Assembly (NCBI GenBank): GCA_035474375.1
Contig: DATINJ010000288.1
Span: 1 to 64,000, forward strand
DNA length: 64,000 bases
Direction of reading: 5' to 3'
Origin: JANNPJ01 sp035474375
Lineage (GTDB): Bacteria; Actinomycetota; Actinomycetes; Actinomycetales; Kineosporiaceae
Part shown: in pieces, positions 1-8,685 of the stretch
Layout of the letters: the number at the start of each line of letters is the position of its first letter
Numbering within the stretch: position 1 is the first letter of the stretch
The notes under the pieces: model-generated
Databases searched by the model: none
What the model was told of the DNA's origin: nothing
What the model saw: the letters and a program-made list of their open reading frames with translations, nothing else
Position numbers and translations under genes: made by a program

Positions 1-169
1 CAAAGGAAAAACCGTCCGAAACACAACCCACCCAACCCCGAAGAGTCAGCCAAGCCATGCCCCATAAGGACGGGGTATTTGGCATCGATTTTTAGGCACA
101 CTGTTGAGTTCTCAAAGAGCGGACGCACCCGGGCCACACCGCTAAGCGCTTTTCCGAGGCAACTTCTCT
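1..169 (-). other. rRNA operon leader; the 16S gene begins just beyond the left edge
   Basis: Read on the minus strand, this stretch has the layout of an actinobacterial rRNA leader: promoter, short spacer, a boxA-like antitermination element, then an A/T-richer tract ending in TTTTTCCTTTG, which commonly lies a few bases before the mature 16S 5' end. Around 55-90 a short stem can form between GCCCC and GGGGT, possibly an RNase III processing stem. No mature rRNA sequence lies inside the window, so the 16S assignment is an inference from leader structure and orientation. Confidence 0.75.
101..120 (-). promoter_or_regulatory. boxA-like antitermination element of the rRNA leader
   Basis: On the minus strand this reads GCTCTTTGAGAACTCAACAG, the conserved leader motif found upstream of actinobacterial 16S genes and recognised by the NusB/NusE antitermination complex. 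It lies about 50 bases downstream of the promoter, as expected. Confidence 0.75.
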
Positions 170-198
170 AGCCTAGCCTTGCTGTTCCACCCGGTCAA
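170..198 (-). promoter_or_regulatory. rRNA operon promoter
   Basis: On the minus strand TTGACC (193-198) is followed after exactly 17 bp by TAGGCT (170-175). This matches the group-1 sigma-factor consensus with optimal spacing, and it points into the leader containing boxA. Further upstream promoters, usual for rRNA operons, could lie at 200-400 but none is as clear. Confidence 0.75.
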
Positions 199-278
199 AT
201 CCGTGTTTCCGAACCGTTCCGGGTGTGTGTCGCACTCTCCGACGTCCCTAACTATAGGGGTATCCGGAGGGCGGTCTT

Positions 279-298
279 GACCACTGGCCTCAGTGGTC
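279..298. repeat. 8-bp perfect inverted repeat upstream of the rRNA promoter
   Basis: GACCACTG (279-286) and CAGTGGTC (291-298) form perfect arms around a 4-base spacer. It sits about 80 bp upstream of the rRNA promoter and 100 bp beyond the stop of the minus-strand gene at 396. It could be a protein-binding site or a short terminator stem for that gene. Otherwise 200-395 holds nothing I recognise. Confidence 0.4.
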
Positions 299-395
299 GC
301 CCGCTGTTATCGCTCGACTCCACCCGGGTACTGGGAGTCCCGCGGAAGTGCAATCTTCGCCGGATATACCGCCGAACCAAGCCGCTATCTCCTGG

Positions 396-668
396 TTATG
401 CCCGATTCGCCCGGGCAAATGATGCAGCCAGTGTCGCTTCCACACTCGGGATGTTCAGCATCGTCGCCGCGAGGATCGTGTAGGTCCGGCAAGGCCACAC
501 CGGATCGGACGTCCCTCGCTCGTCGCGGTCACATCCCCGACACACCGGGAGCCCTTTATCGAGGTGCGGCTGATGCAGTTGCGCGAGCTGGGTAGCCAGG
601 CTGTCCCAGCTGCTCTCCCGGACCCGAGTATGAAACTCCCGAGCCACGTCGTCCCAAGCGGCACTCAT
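396..668 (-). CDS. small CxxC/WPC-motif protein of unknown function
   Basis: A 90-residue protein. Its second half carries VCRGCD (residues 43-48) followed by WPCRTY (58-63), so three cysteines and a conserved tryptophan lie close together as in a small metal-binding knuckle. I recall similar short CxxC...WPC proteins in actinomycetes near XRE/DUF397 pairs, as here, but know no experimental function. The ATG at 666-668 is chosen because the conserved-looking part starts there; the frame is open further upstream but Arg/Pro-rich and unconvincing. No good ribosome-binding site is visible. It runs divergently from the XRE regulator at 1049, with 380 bp between. The C-terminus is short and Ala-rich. 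Confidence 0.6.
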   Translation of the reverse strand: MSAAWDDVAREFHTRVRESSWDSLATQLAQLHQPHLDKGLPVCRGCDRDERGTSDPVWPCRTYTILAATMLNIPSVEATLAASFARANRA

Positions 669-1048
669 AGACACCGGTCCAGCGCTGGATACCGGGCGAC
701 TCCATCGAAATAGCCACACATACTCTCCACTACGACCGCACACGCTCACGGGTTCAAGCCCACCGGCCGGAGAAGATCGCGACGGCGGCGGCACATCGGT
801 CCCCCGCCTCCGCCTCCTTGTCCGTAGTACCGCCGGGGAGGAGCCAGCCCGTCGCACCGCCGATCAACGTTCGCGCCGGTACAAACACGGCCGCGCGCCG
901 GCCTTGGAGGGCACGGAGGTGAGGGGGATGGTCGCGATCACCTCCGTGCCTGAGATCAACGTAGGAGTGACTGGACAGTAGATGCAAGGATTGCAAAGCA
1001 CAGGTTGGCGCTTGCCACCCAGGTGGCCGACGGGGAGAGGATGGGCGC
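669..1048. other. 380-bp divergent intergenic region, no confident gene
   Basis: It lies between the minus-strand CxxC/WPC gene and the plus-strand XRE regulator. A minus-strand open frame crosses it (ending at 754) and includes the phrase VFVPARTLIGGATGWLLPGG, which looks protein-like. It has no plausible start or ribosome-binding site near that segment, so it may be a decayed or frameshifted small gene. Promoters for both flanking genes should lie here but none stands out. Confidence 0.4.
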
Positions 1049-1894
1049 ATGTCACCGCGCAACCCGCCTACCGTCCGGATGCGCCGCCTGGCAAGCGAGC
1101 TACGCCGGCTCCGTGGAGCGGCAAAGATGAGCCGCGAGGACGTCGCGGCGAAGACCGACATCAACGTGGTGACGCTGTACCGGTTGGAGACGGCGAAGGG
1201 CCGGCCACAGCGGCGGACGATGACGACGCTGCTCGACATCTATGACGTCCAAGGCGAGCAGCGCACCGAATTGATGAACCTGCTGCGAGCCGCTGGTGAG
1301 AAGGGCTGGCTTCAGCCGTACTTCTCCTCGATCCCGGAGGAGTACAGCCTCTACATCCAGTTGGAGTCCGAAGCCGAGTCGGTACGCAACTACGAATCGT
1401 TGCTGATGCCGGGTCTGCTGCAGACGCCGGCCTACGCGCGAGCCAGCACCGAAGGAGAAAGCCCGGGAGCGGCTCCAGAACTGGTCGATCTTCAGGCGCA
1501 GATCCGCACCAGCCGCCAGGATCTGCTCACCCGTAGTAATCCCTTGACCCTTTGGGCAATCGTCGACGAGGCTGTTCTCCGTCGCCTGGTCGGCGGGGTC
1601 GAAGTGATGCGTGAGCAGTACGAATTCGTGCTCTCGATGATGAAGCTGCCGAACGTCACCTTTCAGGTGGTGCCGTTCGGCGCCGGTTCACATCCGGGCA
1701 TGTTAGGAGCGTTTTCACTGCTCGACTTCCTCCCTCCGGATCCCGCTGTTGTGTGTCTGGAGACCATGGCAGGAAACCTTTTCCAAGAAACTGAAGTCGA
1801 AGTTGCCGCTGGTACGCTGAAGTACAACCACCTGCGGGCGATGGCACTTTCCCCTGCGGAGTCGGCCCGCATGGTGACTGATCTACTGCAGTGA
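1049..1894 (+). CDS. XRE-family regulator with DUF5753 sensor domain
   Basis: A 281-residue protein. Residues about 8-62 form a Cro/C1-type helix-turn-helix (LASELRRLRGAAKMSREDVA then TDINVVTLYRLETAKGRP). Residues about 85-275 match DUF5753, including YFSSIPEEYSLYIQLESEA, the LLMPGLLQTPAYARA segment and the VTFQVVPFGAGSHPGMLGAF segment. Length and order are standard for this family, which has many paralogues in streptomycetes and relatives (for example the WhiJ type) and usually regulates together with a DUF397 partner. That partner follows 16 bp downstream. The ATG at 1049 follows a GGGAGAGGA ribosome-binding site. Such pairs usually have a locus-specific morphological or secondary-metabolism role, but the sequence does not show which. 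Confidence 0.9.
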   Translation: MSPRNPPTVRMRRLASELRRLRGAAKMSREDVAAKTDINVVTLYRLETAKGRPQRRTMTTLLDIYDVQGEQRTELMNLLRAAGEKGWLQPYFSSIPEEYSLYIQLESEAESVRNYESLLMPGLLQTPAYARASTEGESPGAAPELVDLQAQIRTSRQDLLTRSNPLTLWAIVDEAVLRRLVGGVEVMREQYEFVLSMMKLPNVTFQVVPFGAGSHPGMLGAFSLLDFLPPDPAVVCLETMAGNLFQETEVEVAAGTLKYNHLRAMALSPAESARMVTDLLQ

Positions 1895-1910
1895 GGGATG
1901 GCAGAGGGCT

Positions 1911-2126
1911 ATGGGCATTGACAATGTGGTCGACGCGGTCTGGGTAAAGTCCAGCCGGTCCGGGACCAACGGCAACTGCGTAGAGGTCGCGTTCCTCGGT
2001 GAGGATCGTGTTGCTCTGCGTGACAGCAAGGATCCCGAAGGGCCGGTGTTGCGTTTCAACCGCGGCGAGTGGCTGGCCTTCGTGGATGGCGTGGTCGACG
2101 GCGAGCTGCGTCACCCCCTGAGCTAA
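1911..2126 (+). CDS. DUF397 partner protein
   Basis: A 71-residue DUF397 protein. The family signature is plain: W-KSSRSG at residues 11-17 (WVKSSRSGTNGNCVEVA), then VALRDSKDP and a C-terminal FNRGEWLAFVDGV. DUF397 proteins are almost always encoded next to XRE-DUF5753 regulators, as here, and are thought to form a regulator/antagonist pair with them; whjH/whiJ-type pairs are the best-known case. The genes are 16 bp apart and probably co-transcribed. There are no membrane segments or cysteine clusters. The function is inferred only from family and context. Confidence 0.88.
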   Translation: MGIDNVVDAVWVKSSRSGTNGNCVEVAFLGEDRVALRDSKDPEGPVLRFNRGEWLAFVDGVVDGELRHPLS

Positions 2127-2180
2127 ACCCGAGGCAACCTTTGGGCCAGGGCTGGGGCACCCTGAGCCGCTAGTGGGTAC

Positions 2181-2210
2181 TTGACACCATTCGTCGGATC
2201 GGCGTCGCTA
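2181..2210 (+). promoter_or_regulatory. possible promoter of the herA-nurA operon
   Basis: A perfect -35 hexamer TTGACA lies at 2181-2186, 133 bp upstream of the chosen herA start. The matching -10 is poor (GTCGCT or TCGCTA at 17-18 bp), so the promoter may need an activator or an alternative element. I looked for a LexA palindrome here and found none. Confidence 0.35.
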
Positions 2211-2319
2211 CCGCGTTCGCGGGATTGGCCCGGTTACGGTGTTTGCTGGACCTTCGGAGTCGTTCACAGGACCGTTCCGAAGTCGCAGCAGTAACCGACA
2301 GCCAACAGGCGGGAACGCA

Positions 2320-4203
2320 GTGAGTGACAGTACTGACCTGTCCGACGTGGACGACGTCAACGGGGTGGTCGCCGCCTTCGAGTCTGGCCTGATCGAATCG
2401 GGCCGGCCGACATCGAGCGTGGCGACATCGGGCCTGGCGGATTCGGCGGAGCCCAAGCTGGCAGGCCAGGTCGGGCGGGTCTCCGGGTTGCAGGACTCAA
2501 CCCCGCTGCTGTTCAGCGTGGCCCTGGAACCGGACGCCTACTTGCAACTCGACGACGTCGTCGTCACCGTGCGTCCCGTTCCCGGGGTCGGACTGGTGAT
2601 GACCTCCGGGGTGGTCACGGAGGTTCGGGCTCGGCATGAAGGGGCCAACTTCGGTTCCGACGTCTTCCTGATCGCGGACGGCGTCCTACCCGCCCAGGTG
2701 CAGGAGATCGCCGAGATCACCACTACCCGGGTGGAGCCGGAGTGCTACGTCCCGCCGCGGCCAGGGACGATCGCCAGAAGAGCAACCGGCACCGAGCGCG
2801 CCCAGGCGTTGTACTTCGATCAGATGCAACGCAAGGTCCCGGTCGGTCTGGGCCGTGACGGCGAGCCGATTTACCTGAACCTGGAGTTCCTGGATGGGAC
2901 GCGCGGTGCGCACGTTTCGATCTCGGGCATCTCCGGGGTGGCGACCAAGACCAGTTTCGCGCTGTTCCTACTGCATTCGCTGTTCCGTTCCGGCGCTTTG
3001 GGCGCGAAGGCAGTCAACGCCAAGGCTCTGATCTTCTCCGTCAAGGGTGAGGATCTGCTGTTCCTGGATCAGCCGAACGTCCGCTTGGACGACGACCTGA
3101 AGGTCGACTACGCCCAGGTCGGGCTGCCCGCCGAACCGTTCTCGTCGACGGGTTTCTTCGCCCCACCGACGCCGGGCGACCAGACCGGGAAGCCGCATGT
3201 CACCGGCCGCACCAGCGGCGTCACCGGATTTTGGTGGACCCTGGCTGAGTTCTGCGACCGGCAACTGCTGCCGTACGTCTTCGCGGATGCCGAGGACGAG
3301 CGCAACCAGTACACGATGGTGGTGCACCAGGTCGCCAACCGACTGGCGCATGATGCCCAGCCGGCCGGGCGAGACGGCGCGGTCAGCGTTGACGGCGAGA
3401 CGGCGCGCACCTGGGATGACCTGGTGACCCTGATCATCGACAAGCTGAACGATGAGGGCACCCGGGCGGAGTGGGCCGGGCCGGTTACCGGGATCGGCAC
3501 GATCAACGCGTTCATCCGCCGGTTGCGCTCCTCGCTCAAACCGTTGCGGAGCATCCTGCGCGGCGACCTGACCGAAACCAAGGGCCGGGAGATCGATACG
3601 TCGAACCAGCAGGTCACCGTGGTCGACCTGCACCAGTTGCCGGAGCGGGCTCAGCGTTTCGTGGTGGGCGTCGTGCTGGCCGCGGAAACCGCTCGCAAGG
3701 AGGCCGCCGGGCCCGGCGGCCTGCTCTTCACCATGATCGACGAGTTGAACAAATACGCTCCGCGCGAAGGCAATTCGCCGATCAAGGATGTGCTGCTGGA
3801 CATCGCCGAGCGCGGTCGGTCGCTGGGCATCATCTTGATCGGTGCCCAGCAGACCGCGAGCGAGGTCGAGCGGCGGATCATCTCGAACTCGGCGATCAAG
3901 GTGGTTGGGCGGTTGGATCCGGCCGAGGCCGGGCGGCCGGAATACGGCTTCCTGCCGAAATCTCAGCGCCAGCGCGCGACGCTGGCCAAGCCGGGCACGA
4001 TGTTCGTCTCGCAACCGCAGATCCCGGTTCCGCTGGTGGTGGAGTTCCCCTTCCCTGCCTGGGCCACCCGGTTGTCGGAGTGCGCGAGCCCGCCGGTGGC
4101 CGCCAGCAACGGCAATGGCCGCGGCAGGCCACGCTCCAGCGACGTGTTCACCCGGCTACCCACGGTGCAGGACGACGACGACGAAGAGGAGATCCCCTTC
4201 TGA
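2320..4203 (+). CDS. herA: HerA-like DNA-translocating ATPase
   Basis: A 627-residue ATPase of the HerA/DUF87 type, expected to form a hexameric translocase that feeds DNA ends to the NurA nuclease. A HAS-barrel-like N-terminal region (about residues 45-170) precedes the ATPase core. The P-loop is unorthodox: GISGVATKTS (203-212) has one extra residue and lacks the usual GK pair. Walker B is strong (LLFTMIDELNKYAPR from residue 468), followed by the sensor/arginine-finger segment GAQQTASEVERRIISNSAIK. The GTG at 2320 is chosen because the preceding 27 residues are low quality and GGCGGGAA lies just upstream; a GTG at 2239 is possible. The stop overlaps the sbcD start (TGATG). The C-terminus is acidic (DDDDEEE). 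Order herA-sbcD-sbcC-nurA supports a DNA-end-resection complex. Confidence 0.8.
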   Translation: MSDSTDLSDVDDVNGVVAAFESGLIESGRPTSSVATSGLADSAEPKLAGQVGRVSGLQDSTPLLFSVALEPDAYLQLDDVVVTVRPVPGVGLVMTSGVVTEVRARHEGANFGSDVFLIADGVLPAQVQEIAEITTTRVEPECYVPPRPGTIARRATGTERAQALYFDQMQRKVPVGLGRDGEPIYLNLEFLDGTRGAHVSISGISGVATKTSFALFLLHSLFRSGALGAKAVNAKALIFSVKGEDLLFLDQPNVRLDDDLKVDYAQVGLPAEPFSSTGFFAPPTPGDQTGKPHVTGRTSGVTGFWWTLAEFCDRQLLPYVFADAEDERNQYTMVVHQVANRLAHDAQPAGRDGAVSVDGETARTWDDLVTLIIDKLNDEGTRAEWAGPVTGIGTINAFIRRLRSSLKPLRSILRGDLTETKGREIDTSNQQVTVVDLHQLPERAQRFVVGVVLAAETARKEAAGPGGLLFTMIDELNKYAPREGNSPIKDVLLDIAERGRSLGIILIGAQQTASEVERRIISNSAIKVVGRLDPAEAGRPEYGFLPKSQRQRATLAKPGTMFVSQPQIPVPLVVEFPFPAWATRLSECASPPVAASNGNGRGRPRSSDVFTRLPTVQDDDDEEEIPF

Positions 4204-5366
4204 TGAAGTTGCTTCACACCTCCGATTGGCACGTCGGCAAGATCCTCAAGGGCCGAGACCGCTTGGCGGAGCAGCGAGACGTCCTGGCCGAGATCGTCAC
4301 CATCGCGAAGCAGCATCAGGTGGACGCCGTCCTGGTGGCCGGAGATTTGTACGAGACCGCGGCGCCGTCCGCGGAGGCACAGAAGCTCGTGGTGAGCACC
4401 CTGCGCAAGCTCGCGCGGGCCGGGATCGAGGTGATCGCAATCGCCGGAAACCATGATCATGCAGGGACTTTCGAGGCCTACCGGGCGGTCATGCGGGACG
4501 CCGGGATCCATCTCTACGGTGCCTTCCGGCCGGCCGGCAATGGTGGGGTGCATCGCTTCACCGCCCGATCGACGGGCGAGCAGGCGGTGGTGGCGATCCT
4601 GCCGTTCCTGTCTCAGCGGTATGCCGTGCGGGCGGCCGAGATCGTGGAGAACACCCCGGCACAGAATGTCGGCAGTTACGACCAGATGGTCCGCGACATC
4701 CTGGCGAACCTGACCGCCGAGTTCAGCGACAACACCGTGAACCTGGTGCTGGCCCACCTCACCTGCACCGGTGGTGCACTCGGCGGCGGCGAGCGGGCGG
4801 CTCAGTCGATCTTCGAGTATCACGTGCCGGCCAGTGTCTTTCCGGTCGAGGCGCATTACGTCGCGCTTGGCCACCTGCATCGGCGGCAGTCGCTGCCGGC
4901 GGCCTGCCCGGTGCACTACAGCGGCGCACCCCTGGCGGTGGACTTCGGCGAGCAGGACAACACCAACGTGGTCTGCCTGGTCGAGGTCACGCCGACCACC
5001 CCGGCGCAGGTCACCGATATTCCGATTCGCTCCGGACAGCGGCTGCGGACGGTCACGGGAACCGTCGAGCAGCTTCTGACCAAGGCGATCGAGTTCGGTG
5101 ACGACTACCTGCGGGTGTGGGTGAACGAGCCGACCCGGGCCGGCCTGCGCGATCAGATCGCGGACGCGCTGCCGAACGCCCTGGAAATTCGGATCCACCC
5201 GGACTTCGCCACCGCGACGTCCGGGAGAAAAGTCACCATAGATCATGCAACCCGCACTCCGGGGCAGCTTTTCGCGGATTACTGTGCGGCCGAGGACGTT
5301 GCCGACGCGCGGGTCGCCACTTTGTTCGGCCAGCTCCACGACCAGGTCACCCACCCGAGTATCTGA
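4203..5366 (+). CDS. sbcD: SbcD (Mre11-type) nuclease subunit
   Basis: A 387-residue metallophosphoesterase nuclease. The five phosphoesterase motifs appear in order: DWHVG near residue 8, GDLYE near 50, GNHDH near 82, AHLTC near 187 and GHLHR near 224. With SbcC it forms the complex that opens hairpins and trims blocked double-strand ends. The ATG lies inside the herA stop (TGATG), implying coupled translation, and the stop is 13 bp before sbcC. Length is typical for bacterial SbcD (about 380-400). The reading frame is open far upstream of the start, but that part is an overlap shadow of herA. Confidence 0.93.
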   Translation: MKLLHTSDWHVGKILKGRDRLAEQRDVLAEIVTIAKQHQVDAVLVAGDLYETAAPSAEAQKLVVSTLRKLARAGIEVIAIAGNHDHAGTFEAYRAVMRDAGIHLYGAFRPAGNGGVHRFTARSTGEQAVVAILPFLSQRYAVRAAEIVENTPAQNVGSYDQMVRDILANLTAEFSDNTVNLVLAHLTCTGGALGGGERAAQSIFEYHVPASVFPVEAHYVALGHLHRRQSLPAACPVHYSGAPLAVDFGEQDNTNVVCLVEVTPTTPAQVTDIPIRSGQRLRTVTGTVEQLLTKAIEFGDDYLRVWVNEPTRAGLRDQIADALPNALEIRIHPDFATATSGRKVTIDHATRTPGQLFADYCAAEDVADARVATLFGQLHDQVTHPSI

Positions 5367-5379
5367 GCGAGGAATCGCC

Positions 5380-8300
5380 ATGCGTCCCGTCCGGCTGGAC
5401 ATGACCGGGTTCGCCAGCTTCCGTGAAGCCGCCGTCGTCGACTTCACCGACGCCGACTATTTCGCTCTGGTCGGACCGACCGGTTCCGGCAAGTCGACCG
5501 TCATCGATGCCATGACGTTCGCGTTGTACGGCTCGGCACCGCGCTGGGGCAAGGTGAACGCGATTGCCGACGCGCTCGCGCCGACCACGAACCGGTGCAC
5601 CGTGCGGCTGGTGTTCGACCTCGGGCCGACCCGGTACGTGGTGGCCCGCGAGGTCCGCCGCAGTGGAAAGAACGTGCTGCAGAAGAACGTCATCCTGGAG
5701 CGGCTTATCGACCCCACCGGCACCGGGGCCGACGGCGAGGAGAGCGAGGTGATCGCCGGGGATCTGAAAGAGGTGAACCGCAGCATCGAGAAGCTCCTCG
5801 GGCTTTCGTTCTCGGACTTCTGCCAGTGCGTCGTCCTCCCGCAAGGTCAGTTCGCCGAGTTCCTCAAGGCAACCCCGAAGGACCGGCAGGAGATCCTGCT
5901 CAAGCTGCTCGGCGCCGGTCACTACGAGGCAATCGCCAAGTCCGCCACCGCTCGTGCCGCGCTCGCCGGTGAGAAGGCCGCGGTCTTGGCCGCCCAGCTC
6001 GGCAATCTGGCGGAGGCCACCGAAGCAGCCGAGCTTGCTGCTCGCGACCGGGAGACGAAACTCGCGCAGCTTGCCTCGGCGGTCGATCAGGCCCTGCCGT
6101 TGATCGCGGAACGGGCCGCCCGGGTGGAAACGGCCACGGCGCAGCATCAGCGGCTCACCGACGAACTCGCCCGATTGACGAGCGAACAGCGACCGGAGGG
6201 CATCGCCGGATTACAGGCCGGGTTGGACGCCGCCGACCGGGAGCGGGTGGCGGCGCTGGAGCTGGAGACGGCGACCGTGGCGGCGGACACCCAGGCGCGA
6301 GCCGCCCTGGCTGCCGGCCCGTCCCGATCCGAGCTTGAGTCGACAATCGCTCAGCAACAGGAGTTCTCGCGGCTGATCGGGCGACGGCCGGTAGTCGCTG
6401 AGGCCGCCGATTCCACCGCCGCCCGCCAGCTCGCGGCCCAGGCCAGGGTGCAGGATGCAGATCGAACCCTGGCGGCAGTTCTTGATCGGCGTGATCAGGC
6501 CAGGCAGGAGCAGGCCGAGGCGGCCGGGCGGCACGAGACCCTGCTGCAGCGGCGGTCGGCACTGGCGTCGGTCCGGGTACCGGATGGTGTCGACGTCCTG
6601 GCTTCTCGAACCTTGACGACCCGGCAGGCGGTGGCGGCTGCGCGCGGGCGTCGAGAGGCGGCCGAGGTCGCGGATCAGGACGCTCGCGACGCCCTCCGGC
6701 AGGCACCGGCCCGCGGTCCGCTGGAGCAGGCCCGGCACGATCTCGCCGAACAACAACTGACCCGCGAGCGGGTCGCCGGGCTCGAACGCCGCCACACGCA
6801 GCTCCAGGCGGCCAGGACGGCGGCGGCTTCGGCTGCGCAGCAGGCTCAGGACGGCGTCACCCAGGCTCGCCAGCGGTACGAGAAGGCCCTCGAGGCTCGG
6901 ACGGCGGCAACCCTGCGACCGCACCTGGTACCCGGTGACGCCTGCCCGGTGTGCGAGCAGACCGTTGTCACGCTCCCGGCTCCGCTGGAAACCAGCACCC
7001 TGGACGCCGCGAAGCGGGAGGTCAGCGACGCCGAGAAGCGACTACTCGGGGGGCAACGCGCGCTCGTCGACGCGACCGCGCAGGTGGCCAGCAATGAAGC
7101 CGAAATCCGTTCTGCTCATGAGTATTTGGATAAACTGACGGCAGCGCTCAGCGGTCAGCCGACGGACGTTGGCGCGGTCGTCGAGCAGCTGTCCCGGTTG
7201 GACGCGCTCGCTGCGGCGCTGGAGAGCGCGGCCGCAGAACTGGCCGCCGCTCGGACCGCCGAGCGCGCGGCGATCGGTGCGCTGGACGAGCTCGGCCAGC
7301 AGACGGCTGCGGCCCGGACCCAGCTGATCTCGGCGCACGGGCCGCTGATCGGGTTCGGAGCTCCGGCCCTGGACGACTCCGATCTTCCCGCGGCCTGGGC
7401 GGCTCTCATCGGTTGGGCGGCCGGTCAGATCGAGGAGCTCGATCTGACGTTGCTCCCGGCCGCCCACGCTGCTGCGACGTCGGCCAAGGCCAGGCACGCC
7501 GACGCGGTCCGGGCGCTGCAGGAGGCGGAGACCGAACGGCAGGCCGCCCAGTTGCAACATACCGAGTCGGTGCGGGTCGGAGTGCGAGCCACCGAGGAGC
7601 TCCGAGCACTGACCAGCAGGCTGACCGAGCTGGAGACGACCCTGGTGCAGGCACCGACTGCCGAGGAAGCCGCCGTGCAGTTGGCCGAGTGCAGCCGGCT
7701 CGAGGTGGCCGCGAAACAGTGCGACGAACAGTTGCGGACGGCGCGAACCGCGCGAGTCGCGGCCGAGGAGGCACGAGCGCAATGGAACGCCAGGGCCGAT
7801 CAGGCGCGGCGGCAACTGCGGGCCGCTCGCGACCGGCTGGTTCCGCTGGGCGCCCCGGAATTGGCCGACGCCCACCTCGCCGGGGCCTGGTCTGAGCTCC
7901 TGACCTGGGCGCAGGAGCAGGCCGACCGCCGCCGCGAGCAGGTGCCGGCGGTGGCCGAGCAGATCGAGTTGGCCACCCGGGAGCATCAGATCGAAGTCCG
8001 GGCGCTGCGGGCGCTGGTGGCCGACCAGGCCGTGGAGCTGGCGGACGAGCCTCCCGCCGTCCTTCCGGCCCGGATGGCCACCGCCCTCGAGCGAGCCCGG
8101 TCCGAGACTCGCTCAATTGCTGAAAAACGTTCTCGGGCAGCTTCTCTCACCGATGAAATGGCAGATTCGCGAGAGCAGCAGCAGGTCGCCAAGCTGCTGG
8201 CCGACCTACTGCGGTTCGACAAGTTCCCGCGTTGGCTGGCCGCCGCGGCGCTCGACACCCTGGTCGCCGACGCCTCCGTCGCGTTGTCCGACCTGTCTGG

Positions 8301-8685
8301 CGGCCAGTTCGATCTGTCTCATGATCGTGGGGATTTCGTCGTCATCGATCATGCCGATGCGGACTCCAGGCGATCGGTGCGGACGCTGTCCGGTGGCGAG
8401 ACGTTCCAGGCCAGCCTGGCGCTGGCGCTGGCCCTATCCGCGCAGCTGTCCACGCTCGCCGCCGAGGGTGCGGCCCGGCTGGACTCGATCTTCCTGGACG
8501 AGGGGTTCGGCACCCTCGACGCGGAAACGCTGGAAGTGGTGGCCGGCACCTTGGAGAACCTCGCGCACGGCGAGCGGATGGTCGGCGTGATCACCCACGT
8601 CGCCGCCCTCGCCGAGCGAGCGCCGGTGCGATTCGCCGTCCATCGGGACAGCCGCACCTCGACGATCCAGCGGGAGGTTTCATGA
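5380..8685 (+). CDS. sbcC: SbcC (Rad50-type) SMC-like ATPase subunit
   Basis: An 1101-residue SMC-family ATPase. The N-terminal ATPase half has Walker A GPTGSGKST (near residue 31) and a Q-loop segment VVLPQGQFAEFLKA. Long Ala/Glu/Arg-rich coiled coils follow, broken by the zinc hook CPVC (from residue 522), which dimerises Rad50 proteins. The C-terminal half has the ABC signature LSGGETFQASLALALALS and Walker B SIFLDEGFGTLD. It partners SbcD in ATP-dependent end and hairpin cleavage. ATG 5380 follows GAGCGAGGA. The stop overlaps the nurA start (ATGA). Length is in the usual range for SbcC (about 1000-1100). Confidence 0.93.
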   Translation: MRPVRLDMTGFASFREAAVVDFTDADYFALVGPTGSGKSTVIDAMTFALYGSAPRWGKVNAIADALAPTTNRCTVRLVFDLGPTRYVVAREVRRSGKNVLQKNVILERLIDPTGTGADGEESEVIAGDLKEVNRSIEKLLGLSFSDFCQCVVLPQGQFAEFLKATPKDRQEILLKLLGAGHYEAIAKSATARAALAGEKAAVLAAQLGNLAEATEAAELAARDRETKLAQLASAVDQALPLIAERAARVETATAQHQRLTDELARLTSEQRPEGIAGLQAGLDAADRERVAALELETATVAADTQARAALAAGPSRSELESTIAQQQEFSRLIGRRPVVAEAADSTAARQLAAQARVQDADRTLAAVLDRRDQARQEQAEAAGRHETLLQRRSALASVRVPDGVDVLASRTLTTRQAVAAARGRREAAEVADQDARDALRQAPARGPLEQARHDLAEQQLTRERVAGLERRHTQLQAARTAAASAAQQAQDGVTQARQRYEKALEARTAATLRPHLVPGDACPVCEQTVVTLPAPLETSTLDAAKREVSDAEKRLLGGQRALVDATAQVASNEAEIRSAHEYLDKLTAALSGQPTDVGAVVEQLSRLDALAAALESAAAELAAARTAERAAIGALDELGQQTAAARTQLISAHGPLIGFGAPALDDSDLPAAWAALIGWAAGQIEELDLTLLPAAHAAATSAKARHADAVRALQEAETERQAAQLQHTESVRVGVRATEELRALTSRLTELETTLVQAPTAEEAAVQLAECSRLEVAAKQCDEQLRTARTARVAAEEARAQWNARADQARRQLRAARDRLVPLGAPELADAHLAGAWSELLTWAQEQADRRREQVPAVAEQIELATREHQIEVRALRALVADQAVELADEPPAVLPARMATALERARSETRSIAEKRSRAASLTDEMADSREQQQVAKLLADLLRFDKFPRWLAAAALDTLVADASVALSDLSGGQFDLSHDRGDFVVIDHADADSRRSVRTLSGGETFQASLALALALSAQLSTLAAEGAARLDSIFLDEGFGTLDAETLEVVAGTLENLAHGERMVGVITHVAALAERAPVRFAVHRDSRTSTIQREVS

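Noticed and set aside
754..1239. Minus-strand frame of 161 codons upstream of and overlapping the XRE gene
   Set aside because: Most of it is antisense to the XRE-DUF5753 coding sequence, and the non-overlapping part has no usable start or ribosome-binding site. I mention only a possible relic at 754-930.
2127..2319. LexA/SOS box upstream of herA, and likewise before recC
   Set aside because: No GAAC-N4-GTTC-type palindrome is present in either region, so damage induction through LexA is not supported.
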